Shown here piece by piece: positions 52,120 to 60,216 of a DNA stretch of 64,000 bases; position 1 is the first letter of the stretch; each line of letters begins with the position of its first letter. Source of the DNA: Knoellia sinensis KCTC 19936. Its GTDB lineage: Bacteria; Actinomycetota; Actinomycetes; Actinomycetales; Dermatophilaceae. Where the stretch lies: positions 62,001-126,000 of the forward strand of contig NZ_AVPJ01000009.1 of NCBI RefSeq assembly GCF_000768705.1, in the 5' to 3' direction. The notes beneath the pieces were generated by a model that searched no databases, was not told where the DNA came from, and saw only the letters and a program-made list of their open reading frames with translations. The position numbers were made by a program, and so were the translations under genes.

Positions 52120-54605
52120 GCGATGCGTTCCTTCGAGGTGAGGACGGTGGCGAGCTCCCGGAGCATGCCATCGATCGTGTGCGGGTCGCGCACGGCGATG
52201 CGTACCCATTCGGGGCCGAGCCCCGGGAAGGTGTCGCCGCGCCGCAAGGCATAACCGCGCTCCCGCATCATCTCGCGAATGCCCACGCCCACCTCGACGA
52301 GGACGAACGATGTGGCCGAATCGACAGGCGACAACCCCAGATCTCTCAACCCCCTCAGCAGGTGCTCGCGCCACAGGCTCGTGGCCGCGACGGCGTCCTC
52401 GACCTCGTGACGGGCCATGGAGTCGGTCGTCGCCTCCATGACCGTGGCTGCGAGGGTGCTCACCGACCAGTGCGGCTGGTGCCGCGCGAGTGCGGCGATC
52501 ACGGCGGGTGAGCCGACGGCATACCCCGCTCGAAGGCCAGCGAGACCCCACGTCTTGGTCAGGGACCGCAGGACGAGCACGCCGGCCATCTCCGCTCCGA
52601 TGAGTGAGTCCGGCTCTCTCGCGATGGTGTCCATGAACGCTTCGTCGATGACGAGGAGGCGTCCCGGTCGCCGGAGTGACTCGAGGGTCCCACGCGGGTG
52701 GAGGACGCCGGTCGGGTTGGTCGGGTTGCCGATGATCACGAGGTCGGCGTCCGCGGGAATCCGGTCTGGGTCCAACGTGAATCCGTTCGTGGCATCGAGG
52801 AGGACGCGCTCCGGCGTGATGCCTGCCCGGCGCAGGGCGGCTTCGGGTTCGGTGAACTGCGGGTGCACGACGACGGGTCGGCTCGCGTGGGCAATCCGCG
52901 CAAGGAGGACGAACGCTTCCGCCGCACCGCTTGTCGGCAGCACCATCTCCTCACCGACGCCGTGTCGGCGGGCGATCGCTCGGCGCGCGTCGCGCACGTC
53001 GGGGTATGCCGCGAGGTCGCCAATGCTGTCGCGGAGCCTCTGCGCCAGCCAGGTCGGAGGCGTGGTGAGGCGGACGTTGACGGCGAGGTCGACGAGGCCG
53101 GGTTCGGTCTCGGAGTCGCCGTGGTGCTCGAGCGGATCGCTGATCTCGGGGTGCCCTGGTTCCTGTCCGGCGATGACGTTCGGGAACGTGACTCCAGCCC
53201 CGGTGGCTTCAGTGGGTTGTGCGAAGTTCGCAGGGGTGGTGGTGTGGACGGCCTCGGCGAAGCGGAGCGCCAGTTCCGGATGCCCGGCCCAGTGGGTGTG
53301 CAGATAGGACGCGTGCAGGGTGGGCGAGCTGGTCCCGGCGGGGTCGAGGGACCAGCCCTCCGGGGAGCCGTCCAGCAGCCACGCAGCGCGGTCGCCGTGG
53401 CCGGGGGTGGTGCGCGTTCGGTGGAACTCATGGCCGTGGACGCGGGTGCCGGCTGGCCCGAGGAGCGTCTCGTCCGGTGCGATGGCGGTGACGTAGCGAA
53501 GGGTGAGGCGCGGGTGCATCGCAGCAGTCGTCGGGACGGCTCCGACGAGCCCGTGTCCGTCGACGGCCTGCGAGAGATAGAGCAGCCCGGCACACTCCGC
53601 GACGGTGGGCACGCCGCTCAGGACGGCGTCCCGCACCTCGGCGAGAAGCCGGTGGTTGGTGGACAGGGCTGCAGCGTGGACCTCGGGGAAGCCGCCACCG
53701 AGATAGATGCCCTGGGTTCCGGACGGGAGCGAGGTGTCGAGGGCAGGGTCGAACACCACGGGCTCGCACCCGAGGGCTCGCAGCTGCTCCTCGGTCTCCG
53801 CATAGCGGAAGGTGAAGGCCCGTCCACCTGCGATCGCGACCCGGCGGGACGGCATACCGGAAAGCGCTGGAGAGGTGATGGGGGACCAGGGCTCCATGTC
53901 GAGATCCGGTGCCGCAGAAGCGATTTCGACGAGCGCGTCCAGGTCGAGGAACTCGGCCGTCTGCTCGGCCAGCCGATCGAGTGCGGTCGCCGCCTCGGGC
54001 CGCTCGGCCGCAGGCACGAGACCCAGGTGGCGCGACGGGGCGCTGACCCCAGCATCGCGCGGAAGGACACCGAGCACCGGCACCCCGAGCTGCTCGACGC
54101 TCCGACGCACCTCGTCGGAGTGACGCGTCGAACCTGCCTTGTTGAGGATGACGCCGGCGACGTGGACGTTGGGGTCGAAGGTCCGCAGCCCGTGCACCGT
54201 GGCGGCAACAGTGCGGGACGCCGACGAGATGTCGATGACGACGACGACCGGGCTGCTCGTCAGGGTGGCGAGGTGCGCGGTCGAGGCCCACCCGTCCGTC
54301 CCCAGCCTCCCGTCGAAGAGGCCCATGACGCCCTCGATGACGGTGAGATCCGCGGGTTCGGGCGCTCGCGCGCCGTGGGCCAGCAGCGGCAGGATGCGCT
54401 GCTCGCCCTGGAGCCACGGGTCGAGGTTCCGGCCCGGACGACCTGTGGCCAGCGCGTGATAGCCGGGGTCGATGAAGTCTGGCCCGACCTTGGCAGCGGC
54501 GACCACGTGACCGGCGCGCGTGAGCGCGGCCATGACGCCGACGGCGACCGTCGTCTTGCCCTGTCCGGACGCGGCGGCGGCGATGACCAGCCGCGGGATC
54601 CTCAC
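52116..54605 (-). CDS. cobB: Fusion of cobyrinate a,c-diamide synthase (CobB/CbiA) and CobC/CobD-type PLP aminotransferase
   Basis: The 829-residue protein has two enzymes. Residues 1-~470 are CobB: P-loop ASGQGKTT (12-19), KVGPDFIDPGYH, and a glutamine amidotransferase domain with Cys338 in AECAGLLYLSQAV. It amidates the a and c side chains of hydrogenobyrinate. Residues ~520-829 are a class-I/II PLP enzyme related to threonine-phosphate decarboxylase, with GNPTNPTGVLH and Lys684 in SLTKTWGLAGLRAGY. That half would supply aminopropanol phosphate for the nucleotide loop. GTG 54605 overlaps the cobO stop; GTG 54608 is also possible. Confidence 0.93.
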   Translation of the reverse strand: MRIPRLVIAAAASGQGKTTVAVGVMAALTRAGHVVAAAKVGPDFIDPGYHALATGRPGRNLDPWLQGEQRILPLLAHGARAPEPADLTVIEGVMGLFDGRLGTDGWASTAHLATLTSSPVVVVIDISSASRTVAATVHGLRTFDPNVHVAGVILNKAGSTRHSDEVRRSVEQLGVPVLGVLPRDAGVSAPSRHLGLVPAAERPEAATALDRLAEQTAEFLDLDALVEIASAAPDLDMEPWSPITSPALSGMPSRRVAIAGGRAFTFRYAETEEQLRALGCEPVVFDPALDTSLPSGTQGIYLGGGFPEVHAAALSTNHRLLAEVRDAVLSGVPTVAECAGLLYLSQAVDGHGLVGAVPTTAAMHPRLTLRYVTAIAPDETLLGPAGTRVHGHEFHRTRTTPGHGDRAAWLLDGSPEGWSLDPAGTSSPTLHASYLHTHWAGHPELALRFAEAVHTTTPANFAQPTEATGAGVTFPNVIAGQEPGHPEISDPLEHHGDSETEPGLVDLAVNVRLTTPPTWLAQRLRDSIGDLAAYPDVRDARRAIARRHGVGEEMVLPTSGAAEAFVLLARIAHASRPVVVHPQFTEPEAALRRAGITPERVLLDATNGFTLDPDRIPADADLVIIGNPTNPTGVLHPRGTLESLRRPGRLLVIDEAFMDTIAREPDSLIGAEMAGVLVLRSLTKTWGLAGLRAGYAVGSPAVIAALARHQPHWSVSTLAATVMEATTDSMARHEVEDAVAATSLWREHLLRGLRDLGLSPVDSATSFVLVEVGVGIREMMRERGYALRRGDTFPGLGPEWVRIAVRDPHTIDGMLRELATVLTSKERIA

Positions 54606-55216
54606 CACTCGATCCCCTTCTGGCCCTTCTGCCCCTGGTCGAAGGGGTGCTTGACCTTGGTCATCTCGGTGACGACGTCGGCGATCTCGACGAGGCTCGG
54701 GTGTGGGTCCCGGCCGGTGATGACGACGTGCTGGTGGCCCGTGCGGGACGAGAGCACCGACACGACCTCCTCGACGTCCACCCAGCCCCACTTGAGGACG
54801 TAGGTGAACTCGTCGAGCACATAGAGGCCATGCGTCTCGGCTTCGAGGCGCCGGCGGATCTCGGCCCAACCCTCGCGCGCGGCCTCGGCGTGGTCCTCCT
54901 CGGAGCCCGCCTTGCGCGACCACGACCAACCCGAACCCATCTTGTGCCACTCGATGGGACCGCCCTCGCCGGTCTGCTCGTGGAGGCGGTTCAGTGCCTC
55001 GAGGGCGGTCTGCTCGCCGATGCGCCACTTCGCCGACTTCACGAACTGGAACACGCCGATCGACCACCCTTGGCTCCAGCCACGCAGGGTGAGGCCGAAG
55101 GCCGCCGTCGACTTGCCCTTGCCGGCGCCGCCGTGGATGAGCAGGAGCGGGCGGTTGCGCCGCTGCCGCGTCGTGAGCCCGTCATCCGCCGTGACCGGCA
55201 CCTGTCCCTGGGCCAT
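54602..55216 (-). CDS. cobO: Cob(I)yrinic acid a,c-diamide adenosyltransferase
   Basis: The 204-residue CobO/BtuR-type enzyme transfers 5'-deoxyadenosyl from ATP to Co(I) corrinoids. The P-loop HGGAGKGKSTAAFG, IGVFQFVKSAKW, YVLDEFTYVLKWGWVD and VVITGRDPHP are typical. It overlaps the chelatase gene by ATGA upstream and cobB downstream. The next in-frame start upstream (55264) has no ribosome binding support. Confidence 0.95.
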   Translation of the reverse strand: MAQGQVPVTADDGLTTRQRRNRPLLLIHGGAGKGKSTAAFGLTLRGWSQGWSIGVFQFVKSAKWRIGEQTALEALNRLHEQTGEGGPIEWHKMGSGWSWSRKAGSEEDHAEAAREGWAEIRRRLEAETHGLYVLDEFTYVLKWGWVDVEEVVSVLSSRTGHQHVVITGRDPHPSLVEIADVVTEMTKVKHPFDQGQKGQKGIEW

Positions 55217-57342
55217 CAGGCGACCTTCCTGCTCGGGACCGCTCCAGCACGGCCGGCGCGCCACTCTTCACGTGCGTTGGCCACGCTGTCGACGATCGCG
55301 CCTGCGGCGACTTCGCCGAGCGGCACATGCGTCGCGCCCATGCGGGCGGCGAGATCGGCGGCGAGGCCGAGCCTGAATCGCCCTGTCTCGCAGTCGATCA
55401 CGACGGATTGGTGACCCGTCCGGCCCCACGCGTCGGCGATGGCTCGGGAACGATCGAGGGCGTCCGGGCCTGCGGTCGCGCGCCCGTCGGTGACGACGAC
55501 GAGAAGCGGGCGGCGCTTCGGGTCGCGGAGCTTCTCGGTGGCGAGGACCTTGGTCGCCACGAGCAGCCCCTCGGCCAGCGGCGTCCGTCCGCCGTGCGGC
55601 AGGGTCGACAACGAACGAGCCGCCGCGTCCACCGAGGACGTCGGGTGCAGGGACACCTCGGCGCCTGTCCCGCGGAAGGTCACGAGTCCCACCCGGTCCC
55701 GTCGCTGATAGGCATCGAGCAGGAGGGACAGCACCGCGGTCTTGACCTCCTCCATCCGCTTGCGCGCCCCCATGGACCCTGACGCGTCGACCGCGAGGAG
55801 AACGAGATTCGACTCCTGGCCTTGCGTGACCGCTGTCCGGAGGTCTCCGGGCAGGAGAACAAGCCGCCCGTATGCCGTGCCGCGCGTCCCACGGTGCCGC
55901 GCGGCTTCCGTGATGGTCGCCGGAAGGTGCAGGCGCCCGGGCCGTGAGGTGCTGGCCCCGACGGTGTGACCCGTGCGGGTCATGGCTCGGCTCCGGCGCC
56001 CCTCCTCGCCGGAGCCGAGGCCGGTCAGGGTGAAGGCGACCGCCCGGAACGGCGTCCCAGCAGCAGCGACCCCCGCCGGGACCACTCCGGGTTCATCGCT
56101 GGCCGACGCCGAGGTCTCGGATGCCTGTGGGGCATCGTCGGCCGCTCGGGCCGGCTGGGTCTCCTTGGTCGCGCTGTCGTGCTGTGGGTCCACGGAACTG
56201 GACGACTCGGAGGAGTGCGGCTGGGCGTCGTTGCCAGCGCCGGGTTCAGTGTCGGGATCGTCGGGGCCACCATCGGGGCCCGCACCGTCGGGACCCGGGT
56301 CAGTCGGCTCTGGGTCAGTCGGCTCTGGCTCGTGGGGCTCGTCGCCGAGTAGGCGGTCGAGCAGGTCCTCATCGAGGCCCGGGGCGTCGAACGGGTTGCG
56401 CCGGCGGCGGTGCGGCAGCGCGAAGACGGCGGCAGCGCGGATGTCCTCACGCGCCACGGAGGCCCGCCCGTGCCAAGCCGCGTGCGCCATCGCTGCTCGT
56501 GCCGTCACGATGTCGGCGCGCATCCCATCCACCTCGAACCCGGCACACACCCGGGCGATCGTCGACAGGGCCCAGTCGCTCAGCTCGACCTTCTCGACGG
56601 CGGAACGCGCGGAGGCGACACGGTCAGCGAGCTCGCGCTGCGCGGCGGCATACGTTGCAGCGAAGCCGACTGGATCGGAGTCGAAGGCGAGCCGACGGCG
56701 GACGACCTCGGCACGCAGCTGGGGGTCTCTCGAGGCGGCGACTTCCACGGTCAGCCCGAACCGGTCGAGCAACTGCGGACGCAGCTCGCCCTCCTCGGGA
56801 TTCATCGTGCCGACGAGCACCATGCGTGCCGCATGCGAGACCGAGACGCCGTCCCGCTCGACCGTGTTGCGCCCCATGGCCGCGGCGTCGAGCAGGAGAT
56901 CGACGAGGTGGTCGTGAAGGAGATTGACCTCGTCGACATAGAGGATTCCGCGGTGCGCCTCCGCCAGAAGGCCAGGCTGGAAGGCCGCTTCGCCCGCACC
57001 AAGCGCACGTCCGAGATCGAGTGACCCGATGACCCGGTCGTCGGTGGCGCCCACGGGGAGTTCGACGAGCTGCGCCGGCCGGCTCACCACGGACACGTCC
57101 GCGTCGTGCGGACCATCGGGACACGTGGGATCGGGTCGTTCGGGATCGCACGCGAAGCGGCACCCCTCGACCACGGAGTGCGGCGGCAACAGGTCGACCA
57201 GCCCGCGGACGATCGTCGACTTCGCGGTGCCCTTCTCGCCGCGCACGAGCACGCCGCCGATGGCTGGCGAGACTGTCGTGAGGATGAGGGCGAGGGAGAG
57301 GTCGTCGGCTCCGACGACAGCGGTGAAGGGGTAGTGCGTCAC
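55216..57342 (-). CDS. chlID: Fused ChlI/ChlD-type AAA+ chelatase subunit (cobaltochelatase-associated)
   Basis: The 708-residue protein fuses an AAA+ ChlI domain (1-~335; Walker A RGEKGTAKST, Walker B GILYVDEVNLL, VGTMNPEEGELRPQLLDRFG) with a C-terminal VWA domain whose MIDAS motif is DASGSMG (around 540). Between them lies an acidic Pro/Asp/Glu-rich linker with EPTDP repeats. In actinobacterial cob clusters such proteins act with CobN to insert cobalt into hydrogenobyrinate diamide; CobN itself is outside this window. GTG 57342 follows AAGGAG at 57352-57357. First gene of the riboswitch-controlled operon. Confidence 0.92.
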   Translation of the reverse strand: MTHYPFTAVVGADDLSLALILTTVSPAIGGVLVRGEKGTAKSTIVRGLVDLLPPHSVVEGCRFACDPERPDPTCPDGPHDADVSVVSRPAQLVELPVGATDDRVIGSLDLGRALGAGEAAFQPGLLAEAHRGILYVDEVNLLHDHLVDLLLDAAAMGRNTVERDGVSVSHAARMVLVGTMNPEEGELRPQLLDRFGLTVEVAASRDPQLRAEVVRRRLAFDSDPVGFAATYAAAQRELADRVASARSAVEKVELSDWALSTIARVCAGFEVDGMRADIVTARAAMAHAAWHGRASVAREDIRAAAVFALPHRRRRNPFDAPGLDEDLLDRLLGDEPHEPEPTDPEPTDPGPDGAGPDGGPDDPDTEPGAGNDAQPHSSESSSSVDPQHDSATKETQPARAADDAPQASETSASASDEPGVVPAGVAAAGTPFRAVAFTLTGLGSGEEGRRSRAMTRTGHTVGASTSRPGRLHLPATITEAARHRGTRGTAYGRLVLLPGDLRTAVTQGQESNLVLLAVDASGSMGARKRMEEVKTAVLSLLLDAYQRRDRVGLVTFRGTGAEVSLHPTSSVDAAARSLSTLPHGGRTPLAEGLLVATKVLATEKLRDPKRRPLLVVVTDGRATAGPDALDRSRAIADAWGRTGHQSVVIDCETGRFRLGLAADLAARMGATHVPLGEVAAGAIVDSVANAREEWRAGRAGAVPSRKVA

Positions 57343-57414
57343 GCGATGGATCTCCTTGAGGCGAGTGACCACGCTCGCCCGAGTGCCGGCCCGCGACCGG
57401 TGCCGGCCACGAGA

Positions 57415-57525
57415 GTCCCCGACGACGTCCTGGCTCTCCCGAGACGACTCGGGATCACAGTGGCGGGACCGCTCCGGACTTGCACCGGTATTCCTCGCGG
57501 GGGGACCGGCGCCATCATGACACGG
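57415..57525 (-). promoter_or_regulatory. Cobalamin riboswitch upstream of the chlID-cob operon
   Basis: Read on the minus strand the region contains GGCGCCGGTC, then GGAATACCGGTGCAAGTCCG, GCGGTCCCGCCACTGTG with the B12 box GCCACTG (57458-57464), a GATCCC/GGGA stem and GAGCCAGGA (57428-57436). This is the conserved cobalamin riboswitch core. The aptamer ends about 60 bases before the AAGGAG and GTG of chlID, so it likely represses translation or causes termination when adenosylcobalamin is abundant. Exact ends are approximate. Confidence 0.9.
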
Positions 57526-57550
57526 GCGCTCGGGCCGTCGCCGGTGTGTC

Positions 57551-57556
57551 TACAGT
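57551..57556 (+). promoter_or_regulatory. -10 box (TACAGT) of cobL-cobM
   Basis: TACAGT ends seven bases before GTG 57564. It places cobL on a leaderless transcript that escapes the riboswitch, which lies on the opposite strand within 35-150 bases. Confidence 0.45.
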
Positions 57557-57563
57557 GAGCGCC

Positions 57564-58808
57564 GTGATCGACGTCGTCGGGGTGCCCGCGGAGGGGCCGA
57601 GTGCCCTCCCTCCCGTGCTCCGTGACCTCGTCTCGGGGGCCCGGACCGTTGTCGGCTCACCGCGCCTGCTGGATCTCGTGCCGGTGGCGGCCGGTCAGAC
57701 CCGTCGGCCCTGGCCGTCGCCAATGCTCCCCGGTCTGACGGATTTCCTGTCCGAGGTCGGGACTGATCGAGTCGTCATCCTCGCCACTGGGGACCCGCTC
57801 GTCTCGGGGGTCGGCTCGACGCTCATCCGCACGCTCGGGCCAGAGGCGGTCCGCATCCATCCGGCGGTGTCGTCGGTTGCCCTGGCGCACGCCCGCATGG
57901 GGTGGCCGAGCGAGTCGACGTCAGTCGTGTCGTTGGTTTCCAAGCCCGTGTATGCCGTCCGCCGTCACCTCGCGCCCGGCGCTCGGGTCGTCGCTCTCTC
58001 GGCAGGCGCTAAGACGCCGGTCGAGTTGGCCCGGATGCTCGACGACCTCGGTCTCGGAGACTCGCGGCTCGCTGTCCTGGGTGACCTCGGCGCGGTGCAC
58101 GAGAGTCGGTTCGACTGTGCGGCAGCGGAACTCGCGCACGGGCGCGCGGCCGGACCGGACGGCATACCGGATCTGAATGTCGTCGCGCTCGAGGTCTCCT
58201 CCGATGCCCGGCTCGTGGGCGTGACGCCGGGCCTGCCCGACGAGGCGTTCGAACATGACGGGCAGATCACCAAGAGGGAGATCCGTGCCCTGGCGATGGC
58301 GGCACTTCGCCCGATCGCTGGGCAGCGGCTCTGGGATCTCGGTGCGGGGTCCGGCTCGGTGTCGGTCGAATGGTGTTTGGCTGCACCACGAACCACTGCC
58401 GTCGCGGTGGAACGTGACCCCGCGCGCGCCGAGCGTGTGCGCCGGAACGCGGCGTCCTTTGGCGTTGCGGTCGCCGTGGTCACCGGTGACTCGGTCGCCG
58501 AGATCGCTCAACTCCCTACTCCTGACGCGGTGTTCATCGGTGGCGGGGCGAGCTCAGAGCTCATCGACGGAGCCTGGCAGGTGCTTGAACAGGGCGGGCG
58601 GCTCGTCGTCCACTGCGTGACGCTCGACACCGAGGCCCTCGTGGTCGACGCCCACGATCGCCTCGGCGGCGAACTGCGACGCGTCACGGTCGAGCGGGCC
58701 GAGCCCCTCGGGCGCAGCCTCTCGTGGAAGCCGGCCCGACCCATCGTCCAATGGTCCGTGACGAAGTCACCCCATCGTGCGGGTTCGGCAGGGGAGGAGA
58801 CCCCATGA
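57564..58808 (+). CDS. cobL: Precorrin-6Y C5,15-methyltransferase (decarboxylating), CbiE-CbiT fusion
   Basis: The 414-residue protein has an N-terminal CbiE tetrapyrrole methylase domain (VVGSPRLLDLVP, LATGDPLVSGVGSTL) and a C-terminal CbiT domain (WDLGAGSGSVSVEWCL, FIGGGASSELIDGAW). It methylates C5 and C15 and decarboxylates the acetate at C12 to give precorrin-8. GTG 57564 is selected from several in-frame GTG codons because of the -10 box seven bases upstream. The stop overlaps cobM (ATGA). Confidence 0.93.
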   Translation: MIDVVGVPAEGPSALPPVLRDLVSGARTVVGSPRLLDLVPVAAGQTRRPWPSPMLPGLTDFLSEVGTDRVVILATGDPLVSGVGSTLIRTLGPEAVRIHPAVSSVALAHARMGWPSESTSVVSLVSKPVYAVRRHLAPGARVVALSAGAKTPVELARMLDDLGLGDSRLAVLGDLGAVHESRFDCAAAELAHGRAAGPDGIPDLNVVALEVSSDARLVGVTPGLPDEAFEHDGQITKREIRALAMAALRPIAGQRLWDLGAGSGSVSVEWCLAAPRTTAVAVERDPARAERVRRNAASFGVAVAVVTGDSVAEIAQLPTPDAVFIGGGASSELIDGAWQVLEQGGRLVVHCVTLDTEALVVDAHDRLGGELRRVTVERAEPLGRSLSWKPARPIVQWSVTKSPHRAGSAGEETP

Positions 58809-59551
58809 CTGTTCATTTCATCGGTGCCGGCCCCGGCGCAGCTGACCTGCTCACGCTGCGCGCCGTGCGCCTCATCAGCGAATCGCCGGTGTGCCTCTAT
58901 GCAGGCACCTACCTTGACGCGGAAGTGCTCACGCACTGCCCCCCCGGGGCCGAGCTCGTCGACACCCAGGACATCGACCTCGACACCATCACGGCCCACA
59001 TGGTGGCGGCTCACGAGGCCAGCAAGGATGTGGCGCGGCTGTGCTCGGGCGATCCGTCGGTGTACTCCGCCATGGCCGAGCAGGCGCGTCGACTCGACCA
59101 GGCAGGCGTGCCGTGGGATGTGACGCCGGGCGTGCCGGCATATGCGGCAACCGCGGCCGTTCTCGGGCGCGAACTGACCGTGCCCGAAGTGGCGCAGACC
59201 GTCGTCCTGACGCGCGCCCAGCGTGACTCGACGTCACTGCCCCCCGGGGAGCAGCTCGCGACGTATGCCGCGACAAGGGCGACGTTGGTCCTGCACTTGG
59301 CCATCCGGCATACACGGCGTCTGGCCGAGGAGCTGGCCGAGCATTACGGCGCGAACTGCCCTGTGGCAGTGGGCTCCCAGGTCTCCCAGCCGGGCGAGCT
59401 GATCCTCCGGGGGACTCTCGCCGACATCGCCGACCAGGTCGAGGCGCACGGGCTGCGCCAGGCTGCGGTCATCATCGTCGGCTGGGCCCTCGAGGCCGAG
59501 GACTTCGTCGAGAGCCACCTCTACGGGACCCGCATCCGGAACCGCGCCTGA
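58805..59551 (+). CDS. cobM: Precorrin-4 C11-methyltransferase
   Basis: The 248-residue SAM-dependent methylase converts precorrin-4 to precorrin-5. It begins TVHFIGAGPGAADLLTLRA, with RLCSGDPSVYSAMAEQ, VTPGVPAYAATAAVLGREL and VVLTRAQRDSTSLP typical of CobM/CbiF. It is translationally coupled to cobL. Confidence 0.95.
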   Translation: MTVHFIGAGPGAADLLTLRAVRLISESPVCLYAGTYLDAEVLTHCPPGAELVDTQDIDLDTITAHMVAAHEASKDVARLCSGDPSVYSAMAEQARRLDQAGVPWDVTPGVPAYAATAAVLGRELTVPEVAQTVVLTRAQRDSTSLPPGEQLATYAATRATLVLHLAIRHTRRLAEELAEHYGANCPVAVGSQVSQPGELILRGTLADIADQVEAHGLRQAAVIIVGWALEAEDFVESHLYGTRIRNRA

Positions 59552-59565
59552 GCAAGGATCGAGGC

Positions 59566-60039
59566 ATGACATCCCAGATTCCCGTGACCCTTGAACGGTC
59601 CATCGACATCGCCGCCTCGCCCGCGACCGTGTGGGGAATCGTGTCGGATCTGCGCAGGACGCCGGAGTGGTCGCCCGAGTGCCGCAGGGTTGTGGTCCTC
59701 AGGCGTGCGGGCAGCATCCAGCCGGGCACCCAACTCCTTGGCATCAACCGTCTCCGGTTCGCCGTCTGGCCGACTCGTTCGGTGGTCACCGAGGTCAGCC
59801 CCGAGCAGCGGATTGCCTGGAATGTGCGCACGAGTGGTGCGACGTGGAGCTACGAGTTGGAGCCGACTCCGACCGGGACGCGCCTCGTGGAGCGACGTGA
59901 CGGGGGAACGGGGATGCCGACGGTCGCCGCGACCTTCACCAGGTTCCTTCTCGGGGGCGTGAGTGGCCACTCCGCAGAACTTGAGGACCACATCGAGGTG
60001 AGCCTCCTTCGCATCAAGTCCTTGGCCGAGAAGGAGTAG
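59566..60039 (+). CDS. SRPBCC-family protein (polyketide-cyclase/START-like)
   Basis: The 157-residue protein has the START-like pattern TLERSIDIAASPATVWGIVSDL, TPEWSPECRRV and WSYELEPTPTGTRLVE, which makes a hydrophobic ligand pocket. Ligand unknown. It follows cobM by 14 bases and may be co-transcribed, but no link to cobalamin is known to me. Confidence 0.82.
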   Translation: MTSQIPVTLERSIDIAASPATVWGIVSDLRRTPEWSPECRRVVVLRRAGSIQPGTQLLGINRLRFAVWPTRSVVTEVSPEQRIAWNVRTSGATWSYELEPTPTGTRLVERRDGGTGMPTVAATFTRFLLGGVSGHSAELEDHIEVSLLRIKSLAEKE

Positions 60040-60180
60040 CTTCCCCGGCGTCAGAGCCCTGGATTCCGGCACTGTCGGTGGCGGTCGGTAGTGTCGCGTG
60101 TGCAGTGTGGCTTCCGTCGTGCTGTGCGTGAATACCATTGTGTCAGTGGGGAATTCAGCCCAGAGCGTAGTCCGAAACCC

Positions 60181-60210
60181 TTGACCGTCGAACTTGTGTT
60201 CGACTAGGTT
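60181..60210 (+). promoter_or_regulatory. Promoter of the HNH gene (TTGACC - 18 bp - TAGGTT)
   Basis: TTGACC at 60181-60186 and TAGGTT at 60205-60210 are separated by 18 bases, and the -10 box ends six bases before ATG 60217. This is the clearest complete leaderless promoter in the window. The preceding 140 bases contain no recognised gene. Confidence 0.65.
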
Positions 60211-60216
60211 GGGGTC

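Noticed and set aside
52698-54803. 701-codon open frame antisense to the CobB-CobC fusion
   Set aside because: The sense strand carries two complete enzyme domains with catalytic residues. The antisense product is low-complexity and has no recognisable motif.
55216-57342. ChlI/ChlD fusion as a magnesium chelatase for chlorophyll
   Set aside because: It lies in a riboswitch-controlled cobalamin operon and no chlorophyll gene is present.
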